A stretch of DNA of 64,000 bases. Origin: Bedellia somnulentella (Eukaryota; Arthropoda; Insecta; Lepidoptera; Bedelliidae). Below are positions 44,231 through 57,011 of the stretch, in pieces. The stretch lies in the NCBI GenBank assembly GCA_963576735.1, contig OY755173.1, positions 6,294,873 to 6,358,872 of the forward strand. The letters run 5' to 3'. The first letter of the stretch is position 1. Each line of letters begins with the position of its first letter. The notes beneath the pieces are model-generated. The model was not told the DNA's origin. It saw only the letters and a list, made by a program, of their open reading frames with translations, and did not search any database. A program made the translations under genes and the position numbers.

Positions 44231-44814
44231 CCACTTCCCGTAACCCGCACCGCTATTTAAGTGCGCACAACTTTTCAGACAGTGTTAGCCTACTTAGATA
44301 AATTTAACAAAATAAAATAAGTAATAATTTTATTAAATTTTTTATATCAAATACTGGAAATAAAAGCGTTTATTAATAAGCAAAGATACATGATAAAAAT
44401 AATTATCTTTAAAAAAAAGTTTCCACTACAAAAAATATTAATGAAAGTGATAATTTATTATATACGTAGGTCACCCTATAATTTTTATTTAGTTAAGAAC
44501 TAACTGACAATGACAGGCCGAAATTTCAAAATGGCGACAGTAGTACCAGTGTCGCCGCCGGCCAAGAAAAGATTGTGGATCTGTAATCTTAACCATTATA
44601 TGAAGCGGCCGCGCGTTTAGTTGGCCATATCGAGAAACGATTTCTTATCATTGATCTGCCCAAACCACATCACAATGTGGCCAATAAACAGTTGAACATT
44701 TCATGAAATACGACTATTTCATGAATTGATCGATCATTTCACGATGTGTTCAAATCTACGATATGGCCACGACATATCCATATATATTTAGTGTAAAAGT
44801 GTGTTATAGGTGGA

Positions 44815-44920
44815 GATTTTTAATTGACATTGCATTGTTTACTTTATTGTTTAGTTAATGTATACGCTGTAAATCTTCCAATAAAGTAAAATAAAATAAA
44901 ATAAATAAAATATAGTTGAA
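44815..44920 (+). repeat. Jockey-like LINE 3' tail
   Basis: Resembles 10700-10770: AATCTTCCAATAAAGTAAAA then an AAATAAAATAAATAAAATA tail. Confidence 0.5.
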
Positions 44921-45150
44921 AAAAACTTAGCATAATGCGGATACTAAAAGTACTGTTACCAAATGGCTGAATTTATCGAGACACTCAGGTTAGAAATCTG
45001 TATTTAAAATCTGCGACAAAGCTTCCTACTTTCTCTGAGAAATCTTTATCTATCCATAAAGTCACGCCTATATCCTGGAGGGGCAGACACACGTCACTTG
45101 TCTCTATCTATATTCTACAATCCTAGCATGTCTCTTTTTCTTTTTAATGC

Positions 45151-45395
45151 ATATACACATACATATATTCACGCACGGCTATAAATATAATTCCCAAAGG
45201 GGGTAGCCAGAGCTTGCAATTATAAATTTCTCAGCCTCTTTTAGAAATTGAGAGGAAAAATATTGTTTAGCAAAAGTATTTGGGATGGGTCTGCAGCGCC
45301 CAATAATCCATAAGAAGATCCAATACCCTCAGTCGCCTCTTACGATACTCGCGGAAAGAAAAGGGTTCGTGCTATTCTTTACTGAAACTATACAG
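45151..45395 (-). repeat. Family A copy, diverged
   Basis: Stem-loop and tail at left, GTCGCCTCTTACGATACTCG and CTATACAGC at right; many substitutions. Confidence 0.6.
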
Positions 45396-46990
45396 CTTTG
45401 ACCATACATGTTCGTTTACATTTTTGACGATTTTAAATATTTCTAATTCATCTGTTCTGTCAGAAAATGATCTCTGGCAGCTAAACTTATACCACCCTAA
45501 ATGATCGTACAATGTCCGGTCTTACTAAGTTAACAGTCCACATTCACTATGGACCATTGTAGGAACTAAAGAAATATATAATATGCATGTTACTTTTGTG
45601 TATATCATATAGAAAGTCTTCATGTCAGGCACATTGCATACATAACTGAAAGCCGTTGCTCTCGGAGGTTTCAGAATGGCGGGTAGGCAAGGAGCGATTC
45701 GTTGGGAGATAATATCGACCGACAACTTGTCTTGGATCCTGGGAGCCCATTGATGAAGGCAGCGCAGAATCAGTCGTGGAGTCTTCAGAAGAAGATCAAT
45801 GCCCAGGAGTGAACGCCTATTGGATGGATTTATACGTTGTTAGGTAAACCGATATTTTTCCTCATAGCTTAATGTTGCACCTAGGCTCTTTGGTCAGGTT
45901 TGTATGTGTGGGTTGCTGTTAAATTTATTCAGATATGAATATTTGTTATTATTATGTATCGGTCATTGCACTCGGCAGCAAGGCTTGAGTTACATAAGAG
46001 AGGTGAGCGCCCGACCTCGATCAGGCGTGCCGCGCCCCCCGCGCTCTTTGCTCACCTGCGCACAGATTTACTAATTCTACTCAATTTACAATAAGGCACG
46101 GTATTATCTATAACAGACACTAACTTATCCATCAATATGCACTATATTTCCTATAGACCATACAATAATTGTTGGGCACCCGACGACACCCGAGACTTTG
46201 CCACTTAGTATTTTTCAAAAATGTATGCTAATCCCGAAGATTTCGGTGACCATTGATTGAATGAATGATGGACAGGTGAAAAGGAATTAGATTATCGATT
46301 ATTTCTTGTAATAATGGAGTAGAAAACAATAACGTTGGGCTTGCTCATCTTTCAGTCAACCTTTGCATGGTAAGGTTATTGAAATTATGGCCATCATAAG
46401 AAGATGTATGGTAACATGGGAAACCAATAGCGATATCAGCGATAAAATTTATGGAATGTGGTCGAATTGGATCCAGTTCAGTGGTCCTAGGGGTGCACGA
46501 AGGGTGAGGAAAGAGATTTTAGTGATAAGACGGCAAACTGTACTTCTTTGCAAAGTTATCTCATTATCTATGTAAATATAGTTTTTCTTCTGTCGTTAAA
46601 ATCCATGTGATCCTACAATTCTGCCATACCCTATTGATAGTTGTGTTTAATGTTTCTATGTGTAATTTCAAACGTGGCAGTTGTTGAAGTAGAACGTTGT
46701 CCAATTAACGTTTAAACGCTAATCGATCGATAAACTGCAATGGCTGTTCGGTTTTTAACATTTGCATGCGATGCGATAAATGCCATATCTGCTATAACAA
46801 TATGCACTTCATATCGAGTGTTTTGTTTGACGGATCGTAAACATATTCGATTGCACTTGACTTGACAATAAGAGGCTACTTTTCATCGTTTATTTCCAGG
46901 TATCTTTGGTGATTGGAATTTTAGTACCAATGACCGCCAAATGTTTATTTTCCCAGATCACTGGAATGATATAATGTTATATCGTGTGTT
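45396..46990. other. Intergenic, mostly unassigned
   Basis: A GC-rich patch at 45995-46060 (GGTGAGCGCCCG ... GCTCACC) can fold back on itself. 46505-46560 resembles 43796-43850 (GTACTTCT(C/T)TGCAAA), a retroelement 3' relic. The open frames 45525-45725 and 46363-46575 show no known domain. Confidence 0.35.
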
Positions 46991-46994
46991 CTTC

Positions 46995-47245
46995 ATATGT
47001 TCACGCCGTATATCCCCGAAGAGGTGGCAGAACTTATAATACCTCTGAATATCACGTGACATAAATGCTGCAAAACAACACCTGCCCGGCTACTAGCCGG
47101 GCTGGTGTTCACAGTTCATATCGTTCCTAAGTCTTTCAGCAACAGTTCACTTACGTTTTCTTGCGAATACACTATCACATGACTACAACAACAGCTTACC
47201 CATGTGGGTTTCCGCACGATATTTTTCTTGCCGTTAACAACGTAT
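46995..47245 (-). mobile_element. Family B SINE, 5'-truncated, with small hairpin insert
   Basis: Tail and stem-loop at left; CATGTGGGTTTCCGCACGAT at right. The centre carries a 31-bp palindrome at 47076-47106 (CTGCCCGGCTA / TAGCCGGGCTGG) that recalls the termini of the MITE array at 30.6 kb. Confidence 0.65.
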
Positions 47246-47289
47246 TATTTTTTGTTTAAATATGCTTTCTCTATTGATTTATTATTTTA

Positions 47290-48104
47290 CTAGTGGATCG
47301 TCCCAGCTTCGCACGGGTAGCGTTGTTTTTTTAAATATCTGAGGTTTCTTCCTTCAGTCACTGCTCAAGCATTGTGAAATTCAGCGCAATGTTTTCAATT
47401 TATTAAATTTATAGCAATCCCTAAACAGTGTAGTTTGGTGATTTTAAATGCGCTTTGATGAACGGTTCAGTATTTCCGTTTAATAGCAAATTTTTAAATA
47501 AAACGCTATGAAGTATTTATAACAATCTAAAAAATAAATCATTTCATTACGTGATGTAGGATGCAACTACTGGCGCCATCTAGTATGTTATATGTAAAGG
47601 TTTGGTTTTGGTCACGGGCGCGGTGGCTTATTTTATGTATAATTTCGGTGTTTGTCTACCGATTTCTATGATTCTTTTTTTATTGAATATATAATAATGT
47701 TACTTTTTTTAAATTAGGGATGAGTGAGAGGTTGACAAACGTAAGAGTAAACAAATATAATAAAAAAGTTCCGAACTGCTAAGCTATCAGGAATTACACG
47801 TGTTATTGTGAGTCAACCGTAAAAAATAGACATAAACTGTTAAAGATTTGTTTTTAGATAATTTTATGAAGAATATATCTGTCACACATGATTTCTATGT
47901 AAGTTTAACCATTGAGGCTGCACACGCGACGGAAGCTTAAAAAATGGAGTAACTTCTCCCGTTTTCCCAAAATTTCCCAAAATTCCCCTTTACTACTCTG
48001 CTGGAAAGTATACAAAAACCTGCGCAGGTGTACGAAGAATAATTGTACCAAGTTTCGTTAAAATCCGTTGAGTAGTTTTTGTTTCCATAAGGAACATACA
48101 AACC

Positions 48105-48136
<32 letters not shown>

Positions 48137-48265
48137 TACAGACAAAAATTTTACTGATTGCATTTTTGGCATCAGTATCGATCCCTAATCACCACCTGAT
48201 GGTTATTTTGAAAATATATTTCATGTACAGAATTGACCTCTCTACAGATTTATTATAAGTATAGA
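47290..48265 (-). mobile_element. Nonautonomous Helitron, 976 bp
   Basis: Sister copy of 33792-34769 with few differences. 5' TCTATACTTATAATAAATCT and 3' hairpin plus CTAG on the minus strand, inserted between A and T. GACA microsatellite at about 48103-48132. The 66-codon open frame over it is low-complexity repeat translation. Confidence 0.85.
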
Positions 48266-48440
48266 TTAAGCTCTATGTGTGATGTATAGCCATTTATTTA
48301 TTAACTTATTTGTTACTAAAGTTTTTCAACGTTTTGGGCTATGTAAGTCTGTCTTTTACAGGAATTCTCGTTGCGTTAGCGTAGATTTGCAAACGCTACG
48401 GTATTATGTATATACTTCCTGCTATGTTTACCAAAATCTG

Positions 48441-48660
48441 TACTTACGGCTATAAATCCTGAAAACGGGGCAGTCAGTGTTTTAGAATTGGAAATTCCTC
48501 AACGGCCTTTGGAAGTTTAGTTAGGAAAATATTATTAAGTAAACGATGATTCAACCTCCGCCACAATACCCAAATATAACTTGCAGCATACATTGTCACC
48601 GTAAACGACACCCGCGGCAGGAAACGGATTAGGGTTATTCTAACCCAACACTACACAGCA
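48441..48660 (-). repeat. Family A copy, strongly diverged
   Basis: ACTTACGGCTATAAATCC at left, TTCTAACCCAACACTACACA at right. Confidence 0.5.
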
Positions 48661-49127
48661 AATTAATGAATATAAATATATTTATAAATTACTTACTTAC
48701 TTACTTATACTCACGCCCATTATTCCATTTATAAATTCTTTACAATATTTTATATTTGATTTGTTTCTTTAATAAATTTCAGCTGGGGCCATATTGTACA
48801 TCGGAGGCAATAAGTTTTGAGCTCGATCATTGGCTATTTTAGCTAAGGAGCTGGATATCAGCAATTTTATCTTATGTTATGTAATTTTACGCCCAAACTA
48901 ATATTTCCTGTCATACTGATTGAAACCTCAGATTTATGAGGGAGGCGCTCAGGAAAAGTCCTTTTTGGCGAAGTTTTGGGTTTCTTATTGCTTGTGTACT
49001 AAAAATCGGATAGTGAAGTTTTTATTTAAAACCGCATAATAAACTTATCGTGAATTTATTTACTGTAATTAGAATTTGAGCACCAAAAAAGAACATTGGA
49101 TCCCATTTTCAATCACACATTTAATTC

Positions 49128-49217
49128 ATACATACATATTCTCACGGCTATAAATCCCTTGAAGGGGTAGCTAGAGCTAGGGAATTAGAAATTCCTCAGC
49201 CACTTTTGGAAGTTTTG
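49128..49217 (-). repeat. Family A 3' part only
   Basis: Tail, stem-loop and GAAATTCCTCAGCCACTTTT; the remainder is absent. Confidence 0.65.
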
Positions 49218-50594
49218 GAAGGCATATAATTCAATAGTAATTATGTACTTTTTGTATATTTTCTGTAATATAAGCAAATTTCGAAACATAGACAGGAAAA
49301 GGTTGAAATGGTTTTTCCGCAAAAGTTAGTATGCAAATACAGCTAAAGTATCACGGAAAAAACCTAGTTGCATAAAACAAATATTTAAAAATTATCAGCA
49401 ACGTTAACGACCGAAACGTTTGTTATGAAATCGGTGTCGAATTTATTAAAGAATACTTGAAAATTTATGTATAACTTTATCTGATTCTCAACTCCGTCTT
49501 ACGACTCAAAATCGTACGATAGTCTTTCAAAACTACGAGGATGACTATTAATTAAAGAAACCTGTATTTTATTAATACATATTACGTTACGTGTCTTCAC
49601 ACACATATAAATAAAAAACATATACAAAGCAAAGTAAAAATAAAATTTAGAACCAGAATAGAAAAAATATTGATTCCTTCAAAAATATGTTGAATTTAAT
49701 TTTTGTTAACATCATTCTCATAAAAAAAAATGCGGTAGTGTTATTTCGAGCTACTATGCACCTAAAGAAACCGGGTCACCTTGATCTAAACTACAAAATG
49801 ACTTCGTGTCCTCTATTTATTTTGACCTCTGTATGTATTTTGAAGATGTATTATTTAAATGATTCTATAAATATAGTTTTTATGATACAAAATTTAAAAA
49901 ATGTGGTTAAGCTTCATAATTTACATACTTATTTTAAATTATTTAATGAACGAAAATAAACAAAACATGCACTAAGTTTTTTTTTTCTCAAGTAATTTAT
50001 ATTCACATGTAAAAAATAGATCGTATTGTGTAATATTGATAAGACAAGTATTTTGCCTTAAAGTTTTGGGCTGCGCGTAGACCGGATACCCTTAAGAGCT
50101 TAAAGTTTCAGTAGTGGCAGCCATTTTCGCAAGAAGCTTACGTTAATTTACTGAAATGAAGATAATATGAACTTGCTAATTTTATTACTGAAACGAGACT
50201 ATAAGGTGATGTTAAAAATAATAAGTAATTCTGTCACCAGAGTATGTAAGTAAATACATCGTGTGTTTTGTTTTTAAGTATCAGACGTTTTATATATTTG
50301 TAGCCTTTTCATATTTTTGATATAGCACGAGCGTTGTTTCGTGATAACCATAAAAACATATCATTAATTCTATGATGAAATTGAAACCTTTCATTGAAAT
50401 GAAAGGTTGGCCAACTTTATTAAATTTACATAAATCACTAGCGTTTGTAAAATTTGAAAATTGTAAATTCGCCCACCTATTAAGTTAGCCCCAAACTAAG
50501 TCCAACTTAATGACTTCTATTCTAATTGTGAGATTCTAACTTAACGACCATTTCATACATATAATATGCAGATAAATAATATAAAGTGGTGTAG
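49218..50594. other. Intergenic, nothing assigned
   Basis: AT-rich; the open frame 49687-49959 has no recognisable domain. Confidence 0.35.
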
Positions 50595-50836
50595 GCTGTG
50601 TAGTGTCGGCTTCGAATAGCACTACCCCATTTCTTCCGGTGGGTGTACGTAAGAGGCGACTAACGGATTTGGGGCTTTTTAAGGGATTTTTGGGCGATGC
50701 GGTTGGCGACCCATCACCAACAACCTTTGCACTACCATCTTTTCCCCACTCAACTTCCAAAAGTGGCTGAGGAATTTATTATTTCTCAGCTCTGGCTACC
50801 CCTTTTAGGGATTTATAGGCGTGAGTTTATGTATGT
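50595..50836 (+). repeat. Family A repeat, full length
   Basis: GCTGTGTAGTGTCGGCTTCG to GGCGTGAGTTTATGTATG. Confidence 0.75.
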
Positions 50837-51019
50837 TACGTTATAAATAATATCCAAGACTAAGAAACAATGATTTATGCTCACTATATAAATGTTGCTC
50901 TCACTGGGATTCGAGCCCGAAACCTCCGGACCAAGAAGCTATTTACTCGGCCACGGATGTCGTCAAATTGGATTGAATGTCTTATTATTATTATTGAACC
51001 GTTCTTATATTAAACTAAA

Positions 51020-51405
51020 TTTTTTGCTTTACACCCCTAAAGGGTTGGTAGCTGTACAAACGTTATTGACGAAAATGTATACCTAGGACAAACCATTCGG
51101 TTAGGTAGGGACAACTTTGATAACGAGGTCAACCGTTGAATCCAGCTCGGATGGGCAGCGTTCGGGAAGCTGCGCTATATCTTCTCTTCCAAAATTTACT
51201 AAGTATAACCATTGTACAACACATCAACCACTTACTTACCACAGTTACTTACGGCACAAAGACGTAGCCTCTTACAATGGGCCTCATAAGAAGACTCAGA
51301 GTCATCTAAATGGCTTGATGTTTGGTGTTCCACTACGCGTTCGAATCCGCAACGAGGAGATCTGTAGAAGAACTCGGGCAAGGATAAAAAAAATTATACT
51401 ACTTC
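51020..51405 (+). pseudogene. RTE-like LINE RT C-terminal fragment
   Basis: Frames together give YLGQTIRLGRDNFDNEVNR, QLGWAAFGKLRYIFSSK and finally GVPLRVRIRNEEICRRTR, the conserved C-terminal region of lepidopteran RTE/BovB-like reverse transcriptases. Frameshifted; not functional. Confidence 0.75.
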
Positions 51406-53145
51406 ATCGGGAAAGCATCTATAAAGCAATGTTCATAGCTTGATCATTAGTCAACATTGCTTTAAAAAAATAGACATCTTAATAATGAAAAAAAATCGTA
51501 AAATAATATGCTTAAAAAAAGATGTTAATAAGATATTAATACCTTAACTACGATGTGCGATTAGGATCAGATAAGTATAAATTAATACGTAAGCAAAACG
51601 TTACAACATAACTATCAAACTAGCTTAAATTATTACATTGCATATATCGTTTGAAATTTTGTAAATGTTACATAAGAGCTAGGGTAAATAACCTCTCGAC
51701 AGTGTAATTCAGATTGTTGATAAAATACTAGCAGTTCGATAAGTTTTTGTCACGGTTTTTCATACAAACCTGGCAGTTAGAATTCCTAATTACGTACCTA
51801 CAACATAGTAAAATGAAAATCAATGATTTTCCTTCGAATCGGTGGTACTCAGTGCGTGCGTTGATCGCGAAATCACTAAACATCGCTTAACGTCACTTGC
51901 ATACGCTTCACACATACGGAGTGTAGAGAGTTCAGTGAACTCTACGTATTCAGTGTACCATTAGGTCAAGAGAGTATTTTGACAAGTCGAGGCACGGAAA
52001 TTATCTAATCGGTACGGGGCCGAGGACGTGGGTTCAACGACACCACTTTGAGAATCGAAAACGTTCGGCGAAAGTGAAAATATGCATTGACTCCGAAGAT
52101 ATTGAGTTGGACAGCACTGTCCGAGAACGCTAGAATTTAAAATGAATTTTTGTTCGATTTCCAAAAATATTTAATACCGGTTTTCAAGCATTTTAAGTGT
52201 GTTGATTTGGATTAGAATTGAATTTCCAAATTCTTTCAGCGTAGTTTCCGAATAGAAGGGATTTAAGAATGAAGGACACGATTCGTTTTTCGTCTCATGA
52301 CTTTTACCTAACCTAGTAATTACTAGGATTTCCCTCATTTTGTAAATGCTAAGAGTTACCTCTGAGGTTTGTTACTTGCGACTATATTTTGTTACAAATA
52401 GCAATCACTTATTTACGATCTATCGATTTTTGTATTTTGTGTAAAAGTTAAGTATTATAATTTAACATAACTATTCTATTTAACCAATTTAACATAACTA
52501 TTCTACTTAACCAATACTGCGGACTTCAGGATTTAAAGGTTACGATAGAAATTAGAAATCTTACCACCACCTATCGGTCAAAATACCGGTCTTTTTTTTA
52601 AATGTCACACAAATGTCACATGGTGCTCACCAGGTATGGTTAATTCACGGTATATCATCAGATTCATCAGATAAGGATCTCAAAGATACAAACTGCGGAG
52701 TGACGTATTGGTAAGCTGTTAAGTTGTTAACATGTCATTAGCTAATTCAAAATCTATATCCTGTTAGAACTGGTTGCAGCGCCAATTTCAGCTAACGACG
52801 TCATCGCAAAACCAATTAAACTTATTGGAAGATTTCTATCTGTTCGAGTGAAATTTAGTCAGCTTAATCTATTGGATTCTTTCTTGCCTGTTATGTTCAA
52901 ATATGTTAATTTTTAGAATTTTCGTTTCAGTTGATGGCTATATCAGCGGGTCGGTCGGCTTAAAAGGGTGTTATATATTTTTTTTGGTCTACATGTCATA
53001 ATCACCAGCCAAATGTAGGGTTTTCATTCATACAGCTCAAATATCAAATTAATATGACTTTCAATGTTCCTCTACACTATTCAATCTTATACTCGAAAAT
53101 GAAATATAATAAAAAGCAGAAATGATAAGAAGTGTGATGTGATGT
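51406..53145. other. Intergenic, unassigned
   Basis: Short palindrome AGAGTTCAGTGAACTCT at 51927-51943; a small tandem repeat (AATTTAACATAACTATTCTA) at 52461-52505. No gene recognised. Confidence 0.35.
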
Positions 53146-53264
53146 GATGGGTCTCCAACCGCATCGCCCAAAAATCCCTCAAAAGCTCCAATACCGTTAG
53201 TCGCCTCTTACGTACACCCACCGGAAGAAAGGGGTAGTGCTATTCTAAGCCGACACTACACAGC
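53146..53264 (-). repeat. Family A 5' half
   Basis: GATGGGTCTCCAACCGCATC to CCGACACTACACAGC; the 3' half is missing. Confidence 0.65.
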
Positions 53265-55749
53265 AATTTCAAATAACTCAAAATTTTGCTATCATCATCT
53301 TGTATATCCAGGATGCCCTTATTTAAATACTTTTATGATAAATAAACCAATCTTTTTACAATGCCTTACACGTCGCTCCCGCTCCACCGATTGTAATGGT
53401 AATAGCGTGCCACCGTCACTCCGTACATTACCGATTCATATTGCTAAATCGTATGGCTTATTTCGATGCGCTAACCTACGTAGTCAACACGAAGAGACTT
53501 CAAAGTACAATTTGGTAGTTCAACAACCTATTGACACAGATTCAGACATGAAGCAGTTGGTGATGCTATGATATTCGCGGCTGCAGATGCGCCTCGAACT
53601 TCGACTATGTTTCTACGCTCTATCTTTTATGTAGTCTTTGTATGAACGGTTCGTCAGAGTTCCGAGGCTACAGAATCTAAGCCAAGCTAAGGATGTTAAT
53701 GGTGAGGGAAAACATTGTCACATATGTTTGTCACATATATGAATAATATTTTGTTATATAACTTTCTTCGTGGGTTGCTCGACTTCAAATCTATAGGTCG
53801 CTAGTTTGAACCCCAGATAGGGGGATTAAATCATGAAAATATTTTTTAACTATAACCAAATTGTAAGGAACGCTTGAATCATAGAAAGGAATAGAATAGA
53901 AAACTCTTTATTGTACATCACAGATAAAGACATTATATACATATTTTTATTAAATAGAAGTACAATTATCATGAATCATCTGATATTTTTTAAGATCACT
54001 ACTGCGTTTATTTACAAATAGAAAAGAAAATTCAGTAGATACAAGTACGAATAAATATCAAGTTACACTAGTTTCAATATCAATAACAAGCCTAAATATT
54101 TTGTAAAACGTATTCACTTACAACAGAGACAAGTGAAGTTTTCTTGATTCCGAGGCATTTTATGTGGTTTAAAATAGTAATAATTTTTTTCTCGTTGAGG
54201 CTATTTAAGTTATTGCTGGGCGGGGATGAGGAGTCTAGACCTATCGCAATTTTTAATTTTCCAATTTTCACCAGACTTCCAAATCCACTCGATTTCAAAT
54301 GTGTGTGTTTGGGGTTTATTACCATAAGTAAAGCCAATAAATAACCACTTTTGTTAGTTTAGTGGGAAAAAGATCATGGAATAAAGAATTTTTGGACATA
54401 GGTCTCCTAAATCGCCCAGAATATACCTTCATAAAATTATATATAATCAGCTAGATTCGCTTATTAAATTTAACATAATACATAACCCTCGTCGTTGCCA
54501 CTTTTACATTGCAAACGTATAAAAACAATGCATCTTATTATAATCCCATTGTAAGAATGTGTCGATTATACAATGACATTGACCATGATGTACATAACGT
54601 GCTAAGAGATGGTAGTGTATTAGAAGGTGATAAAGTGGTGACTAACTTTGACCTTTTTTAATTCGCGGTTTTCAATTTTCAGGGTTGGTTTCATGCTTTA
54701 CAACAAAATCAAGTCTCAGAATGATATACCCAGCAATGTTTAATTCTCTATTAACTAGTAAATTTATTATGATCATTTTTCTGTTTTTCACTTTAGGATA
54801 ATAATTAATTGTGTAAAAAATTTCAAAATAATCCCTATAATATTGTGTGTATGATAGGGACAAATACCTAGGAATATGATCTAGCCCTATTTTCTATGTT
54901 CATATTATTATGTTTGTGTTATATTGATTGTATTCTGTTTTATGTTCTTAATTAAATAAATAGATAAAGAATAACTTACAGGACCCAAAACTCCTTGTGG
55001 TCCGCAAGAAGAAATTTGTTAGTGCTATTCACTCGGTTGTTACGTTCTATTATATAAATAAGCTCATGTATTTAATATCTAAAAATATTTTTAAGGGTAT
55101 AAATTTCGACTTTTGGTTTTTAGCCCATAAAATCTTGATTGCTTCAACAAGCATTTTTTAGAACAGCCACGTGGATACATAAGTAGTTGTAGTAGGTAAG
55201 TGTGACGCTCATTAATGGAATAGATGGGATTTATTGTTCCGGGTCAATGATTCTGAGACGCATAAAATATAAATCGGTAAATAACATTGAATAAATTAAA
55301 ATAATATTGGTTCAATACTCTCCGGTGAACTATAAAATAAAGGTAGGTAAATGCTCTTATTAAGGTGGATGACCTATCTTTGATTTATCAGAAACCTGTT
55401 AAGGCCTTTAACCCAGACAAGGTCACGTGACAATAAAGTGTCCGTTTAGCGCAGCAACACATTCTGTTCCTATAGGCTTTCAAGCAACGATCCTTTATAT
55501 CCTCATCTGTTCTTAACTTAGGTAACTATGATTTTTAAATCAACGGTCCACTATCCATTTCGAGATGTTAGTAAGTAAGTTTGTAGATAGGGACTGAAAT
55601 GTCTATACAAAATAGATACTAGATTTGTGGTGGCCTGTTTTCAGCCGTCTCTTAATCACACCATTGTGGAATTATAATGTTAAGCACTATTGTATTATAT
55701 TAGATGATGGATAAAAGTAACTTCATACTCCTGGGGAGGTTATAGTATA
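53265..55749. other. Intergenic with scattered relics
   Basis: A degraded family A piece at about 54340-54420 (TAGTGGGAAAAAGATCATGG) and a retroelement tail at 53895-53920 (GAAAACTCTTTATTGTACAT). The open frame 53335-53571 has slightly higher GC but no known domain. Confidence 0.35.
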
Positions 55750-56677
55750 CATTTCAACAGAGTAGTGAAGGGGAATTTTGGGAAATTTTGGGAAAACGGG
55801 AGAAGTTACCCTATTCTTTAAGCTTCGTCACGTGTGCAGCCTTAATGGTTAAAGTTACATAGAAACTATGTATTACGAAAATATTTCACATACAATTGTC
55901 TAAATAATATCCCTGAACATCATATGTCCATCTTTTATGGTTGACTCACAATAACACGTGTAACTCTTGATAGCTTAGCACTTCGGAGCATTCTGATAAT
56001 ATTTGTTTACTCTTACGTTTATAATACTCTCACTCATCTCTATAAAAAAGGTTACAGTGTTACCTATTAAATAAGAAAAGAATCATAGAAATCGATATGG
56101 CAACACCAAACTTCAACAAAAAATTGGTTGCCTGTATAAGTCGGTATACGGGCCAAAGTTTTACGTGACAACGACTTTGAGTGGTAAAATAATTTTAATG
56201 TGAATATTCATTCGTACAGTAGGAAGAAGGATGAAATTATGTCTGTCACTCTCGCTCTTAGGCGTGCTAACCATGCCCGAGTGGAAGGGACGCGTGCCTC
56301 TCACTCGCTCTCATTGTGAGCGCATAACGTGAGCGGAGCGTAACGCAGTTTCTTGAAGTGTCACCCGGCAAACCAATTTATAAGACGTTGTCACGTCAAA
56401 ATAAGCCACGTCGTCGCGTCGCGTCGTCGCACGTGAAAACTGAATCATGCTATAAGGATTATTTTTGTGTAACGGTTGTGCGGACAAAAGATAGTCGTGA
56501 GTATATGTATGACGTATGCAAAGTTTGTAATTTGAGACACAATCTCAAAGCTGCACTATTCAGGAGTGCATAAGTTGTAACCATTGTGCTAAATTTTACA
56601 AAGAGTGATTGAATTGATTGAAGAAACCTCAGATATTATTAAGCAGCTACCCGTGCGAAGCTGGGCCGATCCACTAC
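55750..56677 (+). mobile_element. Nonautonomous Helitron, 5'-truncated, with a nested insertion
   Basis: Reverse orientation to 33792 and 47290. Shared blocks include GAATTTTGGGAAATTTTGGG and GTTGACTCACAATAACACGT. The 3' end has the CCCGTGCGAAGCTGGG hairpin and then CTAC (degenerate CTAG) before T. Older and more diverged than the other copies; interrupted at about 56120-56402. Confidence 0.75.
56120..56402. mobile_element. Putative MITE nested in the Helitron
   Basis: The insertion breaks the Helitron between ACACCAAACTTC and AAAATAAGCCAC. It holds an inverted repeat: TTTTACGTGACAACGACTT at 56159-56177 and AAGACGTTGTCACGTCAAAA at 56382-56401. Exact ends are unclear. Confidence 0.5.
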
Positions 56678-56934
56678 TAATCTTTATATATAAAAGGCAA
56701 AACAGACTGAATGTCTTGAGAATTAACGCATAGCCGAAACTACAGTTTTTATTGGTTAACATTTGAACTTGGAGTCACTTCTAGGGGTTTCTTTTATTAT
56801 ATAAGTGAACACTGATAACAGAGAAATTCAAGATCTGAGGGAGTAAAATAGAGGGATGAAGATTATACGCAACTTTTTAAATTTTGAACTTAAAAGTATA
56901 AAAGTTGTATGTCACTTTTCGATAACATAACATA

Positions 56935-57011
56935 ACATATACACACGGCTATAATTCCCTAGAAGGGGTAGCCAGAGCCAAGGAATTATAAATTCCTCAG
57001 CCACTTTTGGA
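56935..57011 (-). repeat. Family A 3' part only
   Basis: ACACACGGCTATAATTCCCT through CCTCAGCCACTTTTGGAA, after an AACATAACAT tail. Confidence 0.6.

Larger units (their letters stand above)
42795..44795. mobile_element. Foldback element with long inverted termini, about 2 kb
   Basis: The outer 60 bp (CACTAAATATATCTGTCGTG / GCCATATCGTAGATTTGAAC / ACATCGTGAAATG) recur inverted at 44733-44793 almost perfectly. Inverted similarity continues further in, e.g. GATCCACATACATTTCTTGG / CCGG at about 43227 against CCGGCCAAGAAAAGATTGTG / GATC at about 44558. The interior has no transposase; it has been invaded by a family A copy (43405-43653) and a SINE relic (about 44095-44230). The arms are rich in the motif ATTTCATGAAAT. 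Confidence 0.75.

Noticed and set aside
47937..48137. Open frame with repeated SVCLSV residues
   Set aside because: It is the translation of the GACA microsatellite in a Helitron.
53335..53571. Possible small gene
   Set aside because: No domain, no splice or promoter context; kept only as unassigned sequence.
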